Part shown: positions 28,596 through 37,711 of the stretch, piece by piece | How the letters are laid out: each line of letters opens with the position of its first letter | Position numbering within the stretch: the first letter of the stretch is position 1 | DNA from: Pseudomonas protegens | Lineage (GTDB): Bacteria > Pseudomonadota > Gammaproteobacteria > Pseudomonadales > Pseudomonadaceae | Assembly (NCBI RefSeq): GCF_003363755.1 | Contig: NZ_CP031396.1 | Location: 1,302,001-1,366,000 of the forward strand | Length of the DNA stretch: 64,000 bases | Direction: 5' to 3' | Translations under genes and position numbers: made by a program | The notes under the pieces: generated by a model | The model's database searches: none | Told to the model about the DNA's origin: nothing | What the model saw: the letters and a program-made list of their open reading frames with translations, nothing else

Positions 28596-29051
28596 TCAAT
28601 TGGCACTGGCGCGCCAGCCGCCGTGCTGCAGTTCCGGCAGCCACTGAATGCCGCCTGACCTGGAGGTCCGGAACACGGGCGGATCGATCTGCTGCATCAA
28701 ACGCCGGATCGCCTCGCTGTCCGGCAACTCGGCGCGGCTGGCCTGGATCCGGTGCCGCAGGCTGCTGGGGATGGGTGGAAAGCGCTGGCTGTCATAGATC
28801 AGGGCGTGGCCGAGCTGGGGGTTGTCCAGGCAGAAGTCCAGCAGATCGAAACCGCTGTGGGTGGCCAGGCTGCCGTTGATGATCAGCAGGTCGAACGGAT
28901 CACAGGCGTACTCCACCAGCGAAAGCAGTTCCTCCAATGTGTGCACGGGTGCAATGCGGTAGTAATTCAGTTGATTCAAGGTTCGTTCGATCTGCATGCG
29001 ATGAAAATGTTGATCATCGGCAATCAGTATGCGCAGCGCTCTATTGGACAT
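28596..29051 (-). CDS. Stand-alone receiver-like protein lacking the phospho-acceptor Asp
   Basis: A protein of 151 residues with a response-regulator receiver fold. The acidic pair is in RILIADDQHFHRMQIERTL, followed by FDLLIINGSLATHSGFDLLDF. At the normal phosphorylation site, after the third beta strand, Asn (in IINGS) stands where Asp is expected, and the later conserved Lys is not evident. There is no DNA-binding or enzymatic output domain; the C-terminal 30 residues are unlike known outputs. It is probably a phosphorylation-independent adaptor that contacts another protein. No histidine kinase gene is adjacent. Family level is fairly secure, function unknown. Confidence 0.75.
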   Translation of the reverse strand: MSNRALRILIADDQHFHRMQIERTLNQLNYYRIAPVHTLEELLSLVEYACDPFDLLIINGSLATHSGFDLLDFCLDNPQLGHALIYDSQRFPPIPSSLRHRIQASRAELPDSEAIRRLMQQIDPPVFRTSRSGGIQWLPELQHGGWRASAN

Positions 29052-29386
29052 TTCTGGATCCTGCTTTTGAGACTACGACCGGCGACTGCCGGCCTTCCTC
29101 CTAGATCGGTAGAAGGCTAGGGAAGTGTCGGAGGGTTTTCTCTAGGATTAATCTGAAAACCACGCCCAGCATGCTCTTGCCGTAGTTTTTTCGGACAAGT
29201 CAGCTACTGCACAAGCCCAACCGCTAGCTCTTTCTAAGTCGCTCACTACCTTAATCGCCGCCCGGTTTTTTTAGCAGAGGGGTACGAGACTGAAAGGTCT
29301 TGTTGTTTTGTAAGGCTTTTCCCAGAACCCACTGCAGGTCTCTGAGAACAGCAAAAGACAACACGCCAGCCATCATCAAGCCCCTA
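29052..29386. other. 335-base intergenic stretch without recognised features
   Basis: Nothing coding or repetitive was recognised here. It is less GC-rich than its neighbours and holds the upstream region of the receiver-like gene and the downstream region of the MgtC-family gene. A GC-rich run followed by seven T at about 29259-29271 is a poor terminator candidate. A small RNA cannot be excluded. Confidence 0.5.
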
Positions 29387-30103
29387 TCACTCGGTGGTGC
29401 TCGGGCTCCAGAACGCCTGCTGCACAAGGGCCGAGGTGGACAGCCGCGCCACCAGCGCATCCAGTTCTTCACCGTCCACCGAGGTGCTGGCCAGAGTCGC
29501 CTCGATCTCCACTTCATCGTTGCCAAAAGCATGCACATCGACATCGCTGGCCGGGTAATTGCTGCGCGTCAACTCGGCTTCCAGCAAGGCGAACACGGCC
29601 TTCTGGTTCGAACGCTGGGCAATGACGTAGACGATGTTGGTGACCTCGGCGGAGATCACGTCCAGTGGCTGGCGGTTGATGTTGTTGACGATGGGCCGCA
29701 ACAGGGTATTGGCGGCCAGCACGAACAGGGTGCCCAGCAGGGCTTCGAGAACCAGATCGGCACCGGCACAGGCGCCCACCGCCGCCGAAGCCCAAAGGGT
29801 GGCGGCGGTGTTCAGCCCGCGGACGTTGCCCTCCTCGCGCATGATCACCCCGGCGCCGAGAAAGCCGATGCCCGACACCACGTAGGCCACCACCCGCACC
29901 GCGCCGTCGGCACCGCCCAGGCGGTTGGCCATGTCGACGAAAATCGCCGCGCCCACCGCCACCAGCACGTTGGTGCGCAAGCCCGCGGTGCGCTGCCGGT
30001 ACTGGCGTTCAAAGCCGATCAGGCCGCCAAGGATAAAAGCCGCGCTGAGGCTGACCAGGGTATCGATCAGCGAGTCCAGGTTGATGTTGTGCAGGGCCTG
30101 CAT
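29387..30103 (-). CDS. MgtC/SapB family membrane protein
   Basis: A protein of 238 residues. The N-terminal half has four or five helices with the MgtC signatures [31 protein letters not shown] and [11 protein letters not shown], and [19 protein letters not shown]. The C-terminal soluble domain (about 150-238) is ACT-like. MgtC proteins help intracellular pathogens survive low magnesium and in several species inhibit the F1Fo ATP synthase; in environmental pseudomonads the role is less clear. The start at 30103 is supported by AGAGGA. No Mg-sensing leader was recognised upstream, where a REP-like pair lies instead. Confidence 0.88.
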   Translation of the reverse strand: MQALHNINLDSLIDTLVSLSAAFILGGLIGFERQYRQRTAGLRTNVLVAVGAAIFVDMANRLGGADGAVRVVAYVVSGIGFLGAGVIMREEGNVRGLNTAATLWASAAVGACAGADLVLEALLGTLFVLAANTLLRPIVNNINRQPLDVISAEVTNIVYVIAQRSNQKAVFALLEAELTRSNYPASDVDVHAFGNDEVEIEATLASTSVDGEELDALVARLSTSALVQQAFWSPSTTE

Positions 30104-30242
30104 GTCGAAAATCCTCTTGGCGACTAGCGGCAAGCTACAAGCAGCAAGTTACAAGCAGTACGCCGCAACCCCGAAACTTGCCGCTGGCCACCACGACGCG
30201 GCAAGAGGAATCGAACAGTTCTCAAGCCAAGGTTCAGGAACG

Positions 30243-30318
30243 CCTTCGCCGGCAAGCCGGCTCCTGCAGAAAACACCCGGGATAACCCCAAACGGCAGGA
30301 GCCGGCTTGCCGGCGAAG
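30243..30318. repeat. REP-like inverted pair between mgtC-like gene and pvdA
   Basis: Two copies of a REP-type unit in opposite orientation: ccttcgccggcaagccggct at 30243 onward and its complement ending at 30318, separated by about 27 bases. This sequence type (cgccggcaagccggctcctgc) is abundant in P. putida and P. fluorescens genomes and is spread by REP-associated transposases. A simple caagc-type repeat lies at 30131-30157. Confidence 0.85.
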
Positions 30319-30381
30319 AGCTCTGCAAGATTGTCTTGGCGCCCGTCCGCGCAGGCCACGCAAGAGCGGCCGTGGCGCCGG

Positions 30382-31719
30382 TCAGCTGGCGGTGGCCAGC
30401 AGCAGGTCGCGGACCGAGCGGCTATGACCGCGGGTCTTGCCATGTTCATACAGCGAATCGGCGATCTCCTGGGCACGAATCGGCAGTACCGACAGCAAGG
30501 TGTCGCTCAAGCCATGGCTGGCCTGGCTGAAGCCCTGCATGTAGATACCGGCCTTGCAGCGCTCGTCGGTGATCACCCGATAGTTGCGGTCCACTTCGAA
30601 GTCGCCCAGGTATTCCTGCAGAGGCGCCAGCAGTTGACGATGCATCTGGCGCTCATAACCGGTGGCCAGCACTACCGCGTCGTAGTGCTCAGTGGTGCAG
30701 GCGCCGGTGGCATTGTTGCGCAGCACCAACTCGATGCCTTGATCGGTAGCCACGGCTTTTTCCACCAGGGTCAGGGTGCGGAATGCGTGACGGGCGATCC
30801 CCGAGACTTTCTGGCGGTAGAAGATCCCGTAGATGCGTTCGATCAGGTCGATGTCCACCACCGAATAGTTGGTGTTGTGGTACTCGTTGACCAGGCGCTC
30901 ACGTTCGCTACTGGCTTGCTGGAACACCAAGTCGGTGAACTCGGGCGAGAACACTTCGTTGACAAAGGGACTGTCGTCGGCCGGTTTGAGTGCCGAGCCA
31001 CGGATCATCATGTCCACCTGCACCGACGGGAAGCTGTCATTGAGGTCAATGAAGGCCTCCGCTGCACTCTGGCCGCCACCAATGATGGCGATTTTCATCT
31101 TCTTGCCGGCGACACAAGGTTGTTCTGCCATGCGCTCCAGGTACTGAGAATGATGGAAGACCCGAGGGTCGCCCTTGAGCGCCTTGAAAGTCTCGGGAAT
31201 CCGCGGCGTTCCACCAGCGCTGACCACCACCGAGCGGGTGCTGCGGATGAACTCTTCCCCCTGGGCATTGCGCGAGATGACCCGCAGCGCCTCGACTTGC
31301 TGGTTGTGCAACAGCGGCTCAATGGCCAGGACCTCTTCGCCGTAGCGGCTCTGGTCCTTGAATTGAGCGGCGACCCAGCGCAGATAGTCGTTGAACTCCA
31401 TGCGGCACGGATAAAAGGTCCCGAGGTTGATGAAGTCCACCAGGCGTCCATGGTGCTTGAGGTAGTTGACGAACGAGTAAGGGCTGGTGGGGTTGCGCAG
31501 GGTGACCAGGTCCTTGAGGAAGGAAATCTGCAGTTCACTCTGGGTCACCAGGGTATTGCCGTGCCAGCGATAATCGGCCTGTTTGTCGAGAAACAGCACG
31601 TCCAGAGGACCCTGAACCTGGCCGCGCTCCTCCAGCGCAATGGCCAGCGCCAGGTTCGAGGGACCAAAACCGATACCAATCAAATCGTGAACGATGGCCG
31701 ATGCCATTGCCTGTGTCAT
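30382..31719 (-). CDS. pvdA: L-ornithine N5-monooxygenase (pyoverdine)
   Basis: A protein of 445 residues, the usual PvdA length. It makes N5-hydroxyornithine, the precursor of the hydroxamate groups of pyoverdine, using FAD, NADPH and O2 in the cytoplasm. The FAD motif GIGFGPSNLALA is at about 15-26 and the NADPH motif IIGGGQSAAEAF near the middle. The C-terminal ATGYERQMH segment is also typical. The start at 31719 (MTQAMASAIVHDLIG) has AGAGGA at the right distance; a longer frame upstream overlaps the promoter. A PvdS box lies about 95 bases upstream. The gene is transcribed alone, back to back with the REP pair. Confidence 0.97.
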   Translation of the reverse strand: MTQAMASAIVHDLIGIGFGPSNLALAIALEERGQVQGPLDVLFLDKQADYRWHGNTLVTQSELQISFLKDLVTLRNPTSPYSFVNYLKHHGRLVDFINLGTFYPCRMEFNDYLRWVAAQFKDQSRYGEEVLAIEPLLHNQQVEALRVISRNAQGEEFIRSTRSVVVSAGGTPRIPETFKALKGDPRVFHHSQYLERMAEQPCVAGKKMKIAIIGGGQSAAEAFIDLNDSFPSVQVDMMIRGSALKPADDSPFVNEVFSPEFTDLVFQQASSERERLVNEYHNTNYSVVDIDLIERIYGIFYRQKVSGIARHAFRTLTLVEKAVATDQGIELVLRNNATGACTTEHYDAVVLATGYERQMHRQLLAPLQEYLGDFEVDRNYRVITDERCKAGIYMQGFSQASHGLSDTLLSVLPIRAQEIADSLYEHGKTRGHSRSVRDLLLATAS

Positions 31720-31813
31720 GTCCAGTGTCCTCTGGAGAAGCCCCTCAACGCGGGGAATTACGCCGGTGACCTGGCCGGCCCCTGAGGGCCAACAGGTCGT
31801 CTGTTGAGTAGGA

Positions 31814-31837
31814 ACGAGGACGATGAAAAAAAATTTA
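31814..31837 (-). promoter_or_regulatory. PvdS-dependent promoter (IS box) of pvdA
   Basis: On the minus strand TAAAT (31837-31833) is followed by a 16-base spacer and CGT (31816-31814). This is the iron-starvation box recognised by the ECF sigma factor PvdS. Confidence 0.88.
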
Positions 31838-31916
31838 ACCCACTGCCCCGGCTGTCCGGCAAACAAAAGTCAGCCGCCACTACACCAGGCTCAGTGCCGC
31901 CAGCGTGCGCCGCTGG

Positions 31917-32399
31917 TCACTGAGCTTCCCACTGACGCAGGCGCACCCGGCAATGCTTCATGGCATTGACGATGTGTTTTTCCACCAGGCTGCGGGAAAT
32001 GCCCAGATGCTCGGCAATCTGCACATGGGACAGACCTTCAAGCTTGCGCAGCAGAAAACTCTCGCGGCACAGCCGGGGCAGTTCCGCCAAGGCTCGCTGG
32101 AGCATCTCCAGACGCTGCCCCTGATCCAGGCTCGCCTGCGGTGACGGACTGAAGCAGTGCTCTTGCTGGTCGAGTGCTTCCAGGGGTTCGGATTGACGCA
32201 GCTGGTTACGCCGATGGTCATCGATCACCAGATTCAGCGCCGTGCGATAAAGGAAGGCCCGCGGCTGCTCGATGGGAGGAGCGCTGGGGCGCTCCAGCAC
32301 CCGCACAAAGGCGTCATGGGCAACGTCCTCGGCGGCCTGGCGGTTGCCAAGCCTGGCGCTGAGGAAGCCCATCAGCTCGCGGTAGTAACTTTCCAACAT
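31917..32399 (-). CDS. fpvI: FecI-type ECF sigma factor (FpvI-like)
   Basis: A protein of 160 residues. Region 2 is LMGFLSARLGNRQAAEDVAHDAFVRVLE and region 4 is LAELPRLCRESFLLRKLEGLSHVQIAEHLGISRSLVEKHIVNAMKHC. It is too short and too different at the N-terminus to be PvdS. Its position beside pvdRT-opmQ in a pyoverdine cluster that also carries a signalling fpvA supports FpvI, the sigma factor that turns on fpvA after ferri-pyoverdine binding. The start at 32399 has GGGAG directly upstream; a longer frame is less likely. A Fur-like box lies about 100 bases upstream. No anti-sigma gene (fpvR) is adjacent, which is unusual for FecI-type pairs. Confidence 0.8.
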   Translation of the reverse strand: MLESYYRELMGFLSARLGNRQAAEDVAHDAFVRVLERPSAPPIEQPRAFLYRTALNLVIDDHRRNQLRQSEPLEALDQQEHCFSPSPQASLDQGQRLEMLQRALAELPRLCRESFLLRKLEGLSHVQIAEHLGISRSLVEKHIVNAMKHCRVRLRQWEAQ

Positions 32400-32493
32400 G
32401 ACTCCCGACCCAGGTGGGTGATTTCTGTCCTTGAACAAGATCCGTGGCAAGGGGACTGATCCAGTCATTCAATGATGGCAGTTTAGGAGCGAC

Positions 32494-32512
32494 GTAATTT
32501 ATAGTAATTCTC
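32494..32512 (-). promoter_or_regulatory. Probable Fur box upstream of the fpvI-like gene
   Basis: Read on the minus strand, GAGAATTACTATAAATTAC agrees with the 19-bp Fur consensus at 11 positions by eye and contains the GAGAAT core common in pseudomonads. It lies in an unusually AT-rich stretch. Iron repression of the sigma factor gene is expected for fpvI. Confidence 0.55.
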
Positions 32513-32589
32513 ATATAGATTTAAAGTACTGCTGCAGCGATCCGTAGATATTTCGTGTTCAAGCAGCTGTAACCCCATGTGTCGGGAGT

Positions 32590-32613
32590 TAAATTCCCCC
32601 GCGCGCTTCTCGT
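32590..32613 (+). promoter_or_regulatory. PvdS-dependent promoter (IS box) of pvdRT-opmQ
   Basis: TAAAT at 32590-32594, a 16-base spacer, and CGT at 32611-32613, about 110 bases before the pvdR start. Confidence 0.88.
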
Positions 32614-32721
32614 TTACCTGACAGCTCCCCGTATCTGCCGCCCCGACGGCAGCGCCCGGCCTTGCCTCGTGAAGCAGCAACGGCTGGATGACGGGCCGAT
32701 TTCCCCTGGCCGGAACCCTGC

Positions 32722-33894
32722 ATGAAACGTCCCCGACATACCCGACGCGCCCTGCTTGCCGCACTCTGCTTGATTCCCGTTGTAGCCATCACTGCCTGGA
32801 CCTTCATTCCCCCTGGGCGCGATCAGTTCGCGACGGTGCAAGTCAGCCGTGGCGATATCGAAAGCAGCGTCACCGCCCTGGGCACCCTGCAGCCCCGACG
32901 CTATGTCGACGTCGGCGCCCAGGCCTCCGGGCAGATCCGCAAGATCCACGTCGAGGCCGGCGACACAGTCAAGGAAGGCCAATTGCTGGTGGAGATCGAC
33001 CCTGCCACCCAACAGGCCAAGCTCGACGCCAGCCGTTTCGCCATTGAGAACCTGCAGGCCCAGTTGCAGGAGCAGTACGCCCAGAACCAGCTGGCCCGGC
33101 AGAAATACCAGCGCCAGCAGAACCTGGCGGCCGGCGGCGCCACTCGCGAAGAGGACGTACAGACCGCCCAGGCCGAACTCAAGGCCACCCAGGCACGCAT
33201 CGACATGTACAAGGCGCAGATCCGCCAGGCCCAGGCCAGCTTGCGCAGCGACCAGGCGGAACTGGGCTATACGCGCATCTACGCCCCCATGTCCGGCACC
33301 GTGGTCGCGGTGGACGCTCGCGAAGGCCAGACCCTCAACGCCCAGCAGCAAACACCGCTGATCCTGCGCATCGCCAAACTCTCGCCCATGACCGTCTGGG
33401 CCGAAGTCTCGGAAGCCGATATCGGCCACGTCAAACCCGGCATGCAGGCCTACTTCACCACCCTGAGCGGTGGCAACCGGCGCTGGACCAGCACCGTGCG
33501 GCAGATCCTGCCCATTCCGCCCAAGCCGCTGAACGAAACCAGCCAGGGCAGCGGCAGCCCCACCAGCACCAGCAAGAGCGGCAGCGGCCGGGTGGTGCTC
33601 TATACCGTACTGCTGGACGTGGACAACGCCGACAACGCGCTGATGGCGGAGATGACCACCCAGGTGTTCTTCGTCGCCAACCAGGCAAAAAATGTCCTCA
33701 CCGCCCCCATCGCCGCTCTGCAGGGCAGCACTGAGCCGGACCTGCAGACTGCCCGGGTGGTGGCCAAGAACGGTTCGATCGACGAGCGCAAAGTCCGGGT
33801 CGGTATCAGTGACCGCCTGCGCATCCAGATCCTCGACGGCTTGAACGAAGGTGATCACCTGCTGATCGGCCCGGCCAACAGCAGCGGGGGTTGA
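32722..33894 (+). CDS. pvdR: Periplasmic adaptor of the PvdRT-OpmQ pump (MacA family)
   Basis: A protein of 390 residues, a membrane-fusion protein linking the inner-membrane ABC transporter to the outer-membrane channel. An N-terminal anchor helix (about 9-29) is followed by a lipoyl half-motif (VDVGAQASGQIRKIHVEAGDTVKEGQLLVEID), an alpha-helical hairpin (about 95-175) and a beta-barrel with GYTRIYAPMSGTVVAVD. In P. aeruginosa and P. putida this pump exports recycled and newly made pyoverdine from the periplasm. The stop overlaps into the next start (TGA A ATG spacing of zero bases), so pvdR and pvdT are translationally coupled. A PvdS box drives the unit. Confidence 0.95.
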   Translation: MKRPRHTRRALLAALCLIPVVAITAWTFIPPGRDQFATVQVSRGDIESSVTALGTLQPRRYVDVGAQASGQIRKIHVEAGDTVKEGQLLVEIDPATQQAKLDASRFAIENLQAQLQEQYAQNQLARQKYQRQQNLAAGGATREEDVQTAQAELKATQARIDMYKAQIRQAQASLRSDQAELGYTRIYAPMSGTVVAVDAREGQTLNAQQQTPLILRIAKLSPMTVWAEVSEADIGHVKPGMQAYFTTLSGGNRRWTSTVRQILPIPPKPLNETSQGSGSPTSTSKSGSGRVVLYTVLLDVDNADNALMAEMTTQVFFVANQAKNVLTAPIAALQGSTEPDLQTARVVAKNGSIDERKVRVGISDRLRIQILDGLNEGDHLLIGPANSSGG

Positions 33895-35868
33895 ATGCAG
33901 ACTCCGCTGATCGACCTCAGAGACATCCGCAAATCCTACGGCGGCGGCGACAGCCCGCAAGTCGATGTCCTGCGCGGCATCGACCTGTCGATCCACGCCG
34001 GGGAATTCGTCGCCATCGTTGGCGCCTCCGGCTCCGGCAAGTCGACCCTGATGAACATCCTCGGCTGCCTGGACCGTCCGACGTCCGGCGAGTACCTGTT
34101 CGCCGGGGAGAACGTCGCCCAGCTCGACAGCGACGAACTGGCCTGGCTGCGCCGCGAAGCCTTTGGCTTCGTGTTCCAGGGCTACCACCTGATCCCCTCG
34201 GCCTCGGCCCAGGAAAACGTCGAGATGCCGGCCATCTATGCCGGCACCCCGACCGCCGAACGCCACGCCCGCGCCGCCGCCCTGCTGGAGCGCCTGGGCC
34301 TGGCCAGTCGCAGCGGCAACCGCCCGCATCAACTGTCCGGCGGTCAGCAGCAACGGGTGTCCATCGCCCGCGCCCTGATGAACGGCGGCCACATCATCCT
34401 CGCCGACGAACCCACCGGCGCCCTGGACAGCCACAGCGGCGCAGAAGTCATGGCCCTGCTGGACGAACTGGCCAGCCAGGGCCACGTGGTGATCCTCATC
34501 ACCCACGACCGTGAAGTGGCGGCCCGGGCCAAGCGCATCATCGAAATCCGCGACGGCGAAATCATCAGCGACACCGCCCACCACGACCCATCGGTACAGA
34601 CCAGCGCCAACGCCGGCGCCCTGCAGGCGGTGGACCTGCGCCAGCGCCTGGCCGACGGCAGCGAAGCCACCGGCGCCTGGAAGGGCGAACTGCTGGAAGC
34701 GGTGCAGGCCGCCTGGCGGGTGATGTGGATCAACCGCTTCCGCACCGCCCTGACCCTGCTGGGGATCGTCATTGGCGTCGCTTCGGTGGTGGTGATGCTG
34801 GCCGTGGGCGAAGGCAGCAAGCGCCAGGTGATGGCGCAGATGGGGGCCTTCGGTTCGAACATCCTTTACCTCAGCGGACACTCGCCCAACCCGCGCGCGC
34901 CGCAAGGCATCATCAGCCTCGACGACGTCGCGGCCGTGGCCACCCTGCCCCAGGTCAAGCGCATCATGCCGGTCAACGGCTCGGAAGCCGTGGTGCGTTT
35001 CGGCAATGCCGATCACATGAGCTACGTAGGGGGCAACGACACCAACTTCCCGCACATCTTCAACTGGCCGGTGGTCGAAGGCAGCTACTTCACCGAGGCC
35101 GACGAACGAGCCGGCGCCGCGGTCGCGGTGATCGGCAAGAAGGTCCGGGAAAAACTGCTCAAGGACGTCGCCAACCCCATCGGCCAGTACATCCTGATCG
35201 AAAACGCCCCCTTCCAGGTGGTCGGCGTACTGATGGGCAAAGGCGCCAGTTCCGGCGACCAGGACAGCGACGATCGCATCGCCGTGCCCTACTCCGCCGC
35301 CAGCACCCGCCTGTTTGGCAGTCGCAATCCGGAGTACGTGGCCATCGCCGCGGCGGACGCCAGCAAGGTCGAGGAAGCCGAGCAAGCCATCGACCAACTG
35401 ATGCTGCGCCTGCACAACGGCCAGCGCGACTATGAGCTGACCAACAACGCGGCGATGATCCAGGCCGAGGCCCGCACCCAGAACACCCTGTCCTTGATGC
35501 TCGGCGCCATTGCCGCGATCTCGCTGCTGGTGGGCGGTATCGGGGTGATGAACATCATGCTCATGACCGTGCGCGAACGCACCCGAGAGATTGGCATCCG
35601 CATGGCCACCGGCGCTCGCCAGCGCGACATCCTGCGCCAGTTCCTCACCGAAGCGGTGATGCTCTCGGTGGTCGGCGGCCTGACCGGCATCGCCCTGGCC
35701 CTGCTGATCGGTGGCGTACTGATCCTCAGTGAAGTGGCGATCGCCTTCTCCCTGGTCGCCGTCCTCGGCGCCTTCGGCTGCGCCCTGGTCACCGGCGTCA
35801 TCTTCGGCTTCATGCCGGCCCGCAAAGCTGCCCGGCTCGACCCGGTCACGGCCCTTACCAGTGAATGA
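33895..35868 (+). CDS. pvdT: MacB-type ABC transporter of the PvdRT-OpmQ pump
   Basis: A fused ATPase-permease of 657 residues. The nucleotide-binding domain comes first (about 1-230): Walker [10 protein letters not shown], signature [15 protein letters not shown], Walker [13 protein letters not shown]. The first membrane helix (about 280-305, [20 protein letters not shown]) is followed by a large periplasmic MacB domain (about 310-530) and three C-terminal helices starting at [26 protein letters not shown]. It uses ATP to push pyoverdine from the periplasm through OpmQ. It begins directly at the pvdR stop and ends 7 bases before opmQ. Confidence 0.95.
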   Translation: MQTPLIDLRDIRKSYGGGDSPQVDVLRGIDLSIHAGEFVAIVGASGSGKSTLMNILGCLDRPTSGEYLFAGENVAQLDSDELAWLRREAFGFVFQGYHLIPSASAQENVEMPAIYAGTPTAERHARAAALLERLGLASRSGNRPHQLSGGQQQRVSIARALMNGGHIILADEPTGALDSHSGAEVMALLDELASQGHVVILITHDREVAARAKRIIEIRDGEIISDTAHHDPSVQTSANAGALQAVDLRQRLADGSEATGAWKGELLEAVQAAWRVMWINRFRTALTLLGIVIGVASVVVMLAVGEGSKRQVMAQMGAFGSNILYLSGHSPNPRAPQGIISLDDVAAVATLPQVKRIMPVNGSEAVVRFGNADHMSYVGGNDTNFPHIFNWPVVEGSYFTEADERAGAAVAVIGKKVREKLLKDVANPIGQYILIENAPFQVVGVLMGKGASSGDQDSDDRIAVPYSAASTRLFGSRNPEYVAIAAADASKVEEAEQAIDQLMLRLHNGQRDYELTNNAAMIQAEARTQNTLSLMLGAIAAISLLVGGIGVMNIMLMTVRERTREIGIRMATGARQRDILRQFLTEAVMLSVVGGLTGIALALLIGGVLILSEVAIAFSLVAVLGAFGCALVTGVIFGFMPARKAARLDPVTALTSE

Positions 35869-35875
35869 TCGAACG

Positions 35876-37267
35876 ATGAAAACACCCCTGAGCCTCCTGG
35901 CCGCCTGCATCCTGCTGGCCGCCTGCAGCAGCCCCGCACCGCGCCCGGACAGCGGCCTGCAAGCCCCCGCCACCTGGCAAACAGCCAACACCCCCGCCGC
36001 CCAGGCCGACAACCGGCAATGGTGGAGCCAGTTCGCCAGCCCGGACCTGGACCGCCTGATCGCCCAGGCCCGCGATGGCAGCTTCGATCTGGCCGCAGCG
36101 GTGGCCCGGGTGCGCCAGGCCCAGGCCAGCGCCGTGATCGCCGGCGCGCCACTGCTGCCCGAGCTCAAGGGCGGGCTCAACGCCAACCGGCAGAAACTGC
36201 TGCGCGGCAAGGGCTACAGCAAGTTGGACGCCACCAGCGACAACCAGGCCGTGGACTATTTCGATGCCAGCCTCAGCGCCAGCTACGAGATCGACTTCTG
36301 GGGCGGCCGCCACGCCTCCCGCGACAGCGCCCTGCTGGGGGTCAAGGCCAGCGAGTTCGACCGGGCCACCGTGGAACTGACCCTGCTCAGCGGCGTCGCC
36401 AACAGCTACACCCAGGCCCTGGCGCTGAGCGAACAAAGCCGGATCGCCCAGCTGAACCTGGACAACGCCCTGAACGTGCTCAAGCTGGTGCAGACCCGCT
36501 ACGACTCGGGCTCGGCCACGGCCCTGGAACTGGCCCAGCAACGCAGCCTGGTCGCCGCCCAGCAACGCCAGTTGCCCCTGGCGCAGCAACAGGCCGAAGA
36601 AGCCCGGATCACCCTCGCCGCCCTGCTCGGGCAACCGGTGCAGGCGCTCAACCTGGGCCACCAGGACTTCACCCAACTGCAATGGCCGAGCATCAATGCC
36701 GGCGTCCCCAGCGACCTGCTGAGCCGGCGTCCGGACATTGCCAGCGCCGAGGCCAAACTGGCCGCGGCCCAGGCCGACGTCAAAGTGGCGCGGGCGGCCA
36801 TGTTGCCCAGCGTGACCCTGAGCGCCAGCCTCGGCTCCGGTGCCAGCCACGCCCCGGACCTGCTGCGCAGTCCCTTCTACAACCTCGGCGCCGGGCTCGT
36901 GGCACCGATCTTCAACGCCGGGCGCCTGAGCGCCGAACGGGACAAGGCCACGGCCCGCCAAGAAGAACTGCTGGAAAGCTATCGCGGGGCGATCATCAAT
37001 GGTTTTGCCGATGTGGAGAAGGCCCTCAACAGCATTCGCGGCCTGGACCAGCAACGCCAGTGGCAGAGCGAGGAATTGAACCAGGCGCAACGGGCCTTCG
37101 AGATCGCCCAGAGCCGCTACCAGGCCGGCGCCGAAGACCTGCTGACCGTTCTGGAAACCCAGCGCACCCTGTACGCCGCCCAGGATCAGAACGTGCAACT
37201 GCGGCTGTCACGGCTGCAGTCCAGCATTGCCCTGTACAAGGCCCTGGGTGGCGGCTGGAATCAATGA
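35876..37267 (+). CDS. opmQ: Outer-membrane lipoprotein channel of the PvdRT-OpmQ pump
   Basis: A TolC/OprM-family protein of 463 residues. It starts with a lipoprotein signal (MKTPLSLLAACILLAACSS) and lipobox LAAC, with Cys17 likely lipidated. Two repeats of the outer-membrane efflux family follow, each with a long helical hairpin; SYTQALALSEQSRIAQLNLDNALNVL and SRRPDIASAEAKLAAAQADVKVARAAMLPSVTLSA are typical. It forms the exit duct for pyoverdine exported by PvdRT. The ATG at 35876 follows pvdT by 7 bases. Last gene of the pump operon; the two small genes after it are probably unrelated. Confidence 0.95.
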   Translation: MKTPLSLLAACILLAACSSPAPRPDSGLQAPATWQTANTPAAQADNRQWWSQFASPDLDRLIAQARDGSFDLAAAVARVRQAQASAVIAGAPLLPELKGGLNANRQKLLRGKGYSKLDATSDNQAVDYFDASLSASYEIDFWGGRHASRDSALLGVKASEFDRATVELTLLSGVANSYTQALALSEQSRIAQLNLDNALNVLKLVQTRYDSGSATALELAQQRSLVAAQQRQLPLAQQQAEEARITLAALLGQPVQALNLGHQDFTQLQWPSINAGVPSDLLSRRPDIASAEAKLAAAQADVKVARAAMLPSVTLSASLGSGASHAPDLLRSPFYNLGAGLVAPIFNAGRLSAERDKATARQEELLESYRGAIINGFADVEKALNSIRGLDQQRQWQSEELNQAQRAFEIAQSRYQAGAEDLLTVLETQRTLYAAQDQNVQLRLSRLQSSIALYKALGGGWNQ

Positions 37268-37383
37268 ATCAGCAAAAGCTCGCATGGCCAGCGGTATCAC
37301 CACTGGCCATCGTCGCAGCGACGGCCGGGGCCCTGATGACCTAGAATCTGCGACCACCAACAGACGCGAGCAACACCCCCACC

Positions 37384-37683
37384 ATGCCCATCGGAACCGA
37401 GCTGGACGCCTCCCTGGCAGATGTACTGTCGATGCTGAAAAGAGCATTCCCGAACGGAGTCAGCCCAACCGATTACCGCCCTCTTCTGGCAGCGCTATAT
37501 GAACATCTGTCAGATCGAAACCTGGCGAATGTCATCTCACAGCTCACCCACAAGGACCCGGATCTGGTCCTCAACGAGATCTACGAGGCCGTGACCAGCA
37601 AGAAACCGAAAGCCCAGGAGATAGCATCGCTAACTCAGCGCCTGAACCATCACGGAGCGTCTGAAACACTGGCCGACATCTGA
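37384..37683 (+). CDS. Small DUF3349-like protein
   Basis: A protein of 99 residues with the pattern of DUF3349 proteins: LKRAFPNGVSPTDYRPLLAALYEHLSDRNLANVISQL, that is, a Tyr/Pro-containing helical segment followed by a 'leucine-ser-asp' helix. No function is known for the family. It starts 116 bases after opmQ and ends 28 bases before the SMI1/KNR4 gene, so the two probably form an operon. Both look visibly less GC-rich than the surrounding pvd genes, which suggests recent arrival. A role as half of an immunity pair is possible but only inference. Confidence 0.6.
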   Translation: MPIGTELDASLADVLSMLKRAFPNGVSPTDYRPLLAALYEHLSDRNLANVISQLTHKDPDLVLNEIYEAVTSKKPKAQEIASLTQRLNHHGASETLADI

Positions 37684-37711
37684 TGCATCGCCCCTCAAGA
37701 AGACCAGGACA

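Noticed and set aside
30131..30318. CRISPR-like array
   Set aside because: The repeats are a short caagc-type run and a single inverted REP pair, without regular spacers or cas genes.
31917..32399. pvdS
   Set aside because: The N-terminus and region 2 differ from PvdS and resemble FecI/FpvI; PvdS is probably elsewhere.
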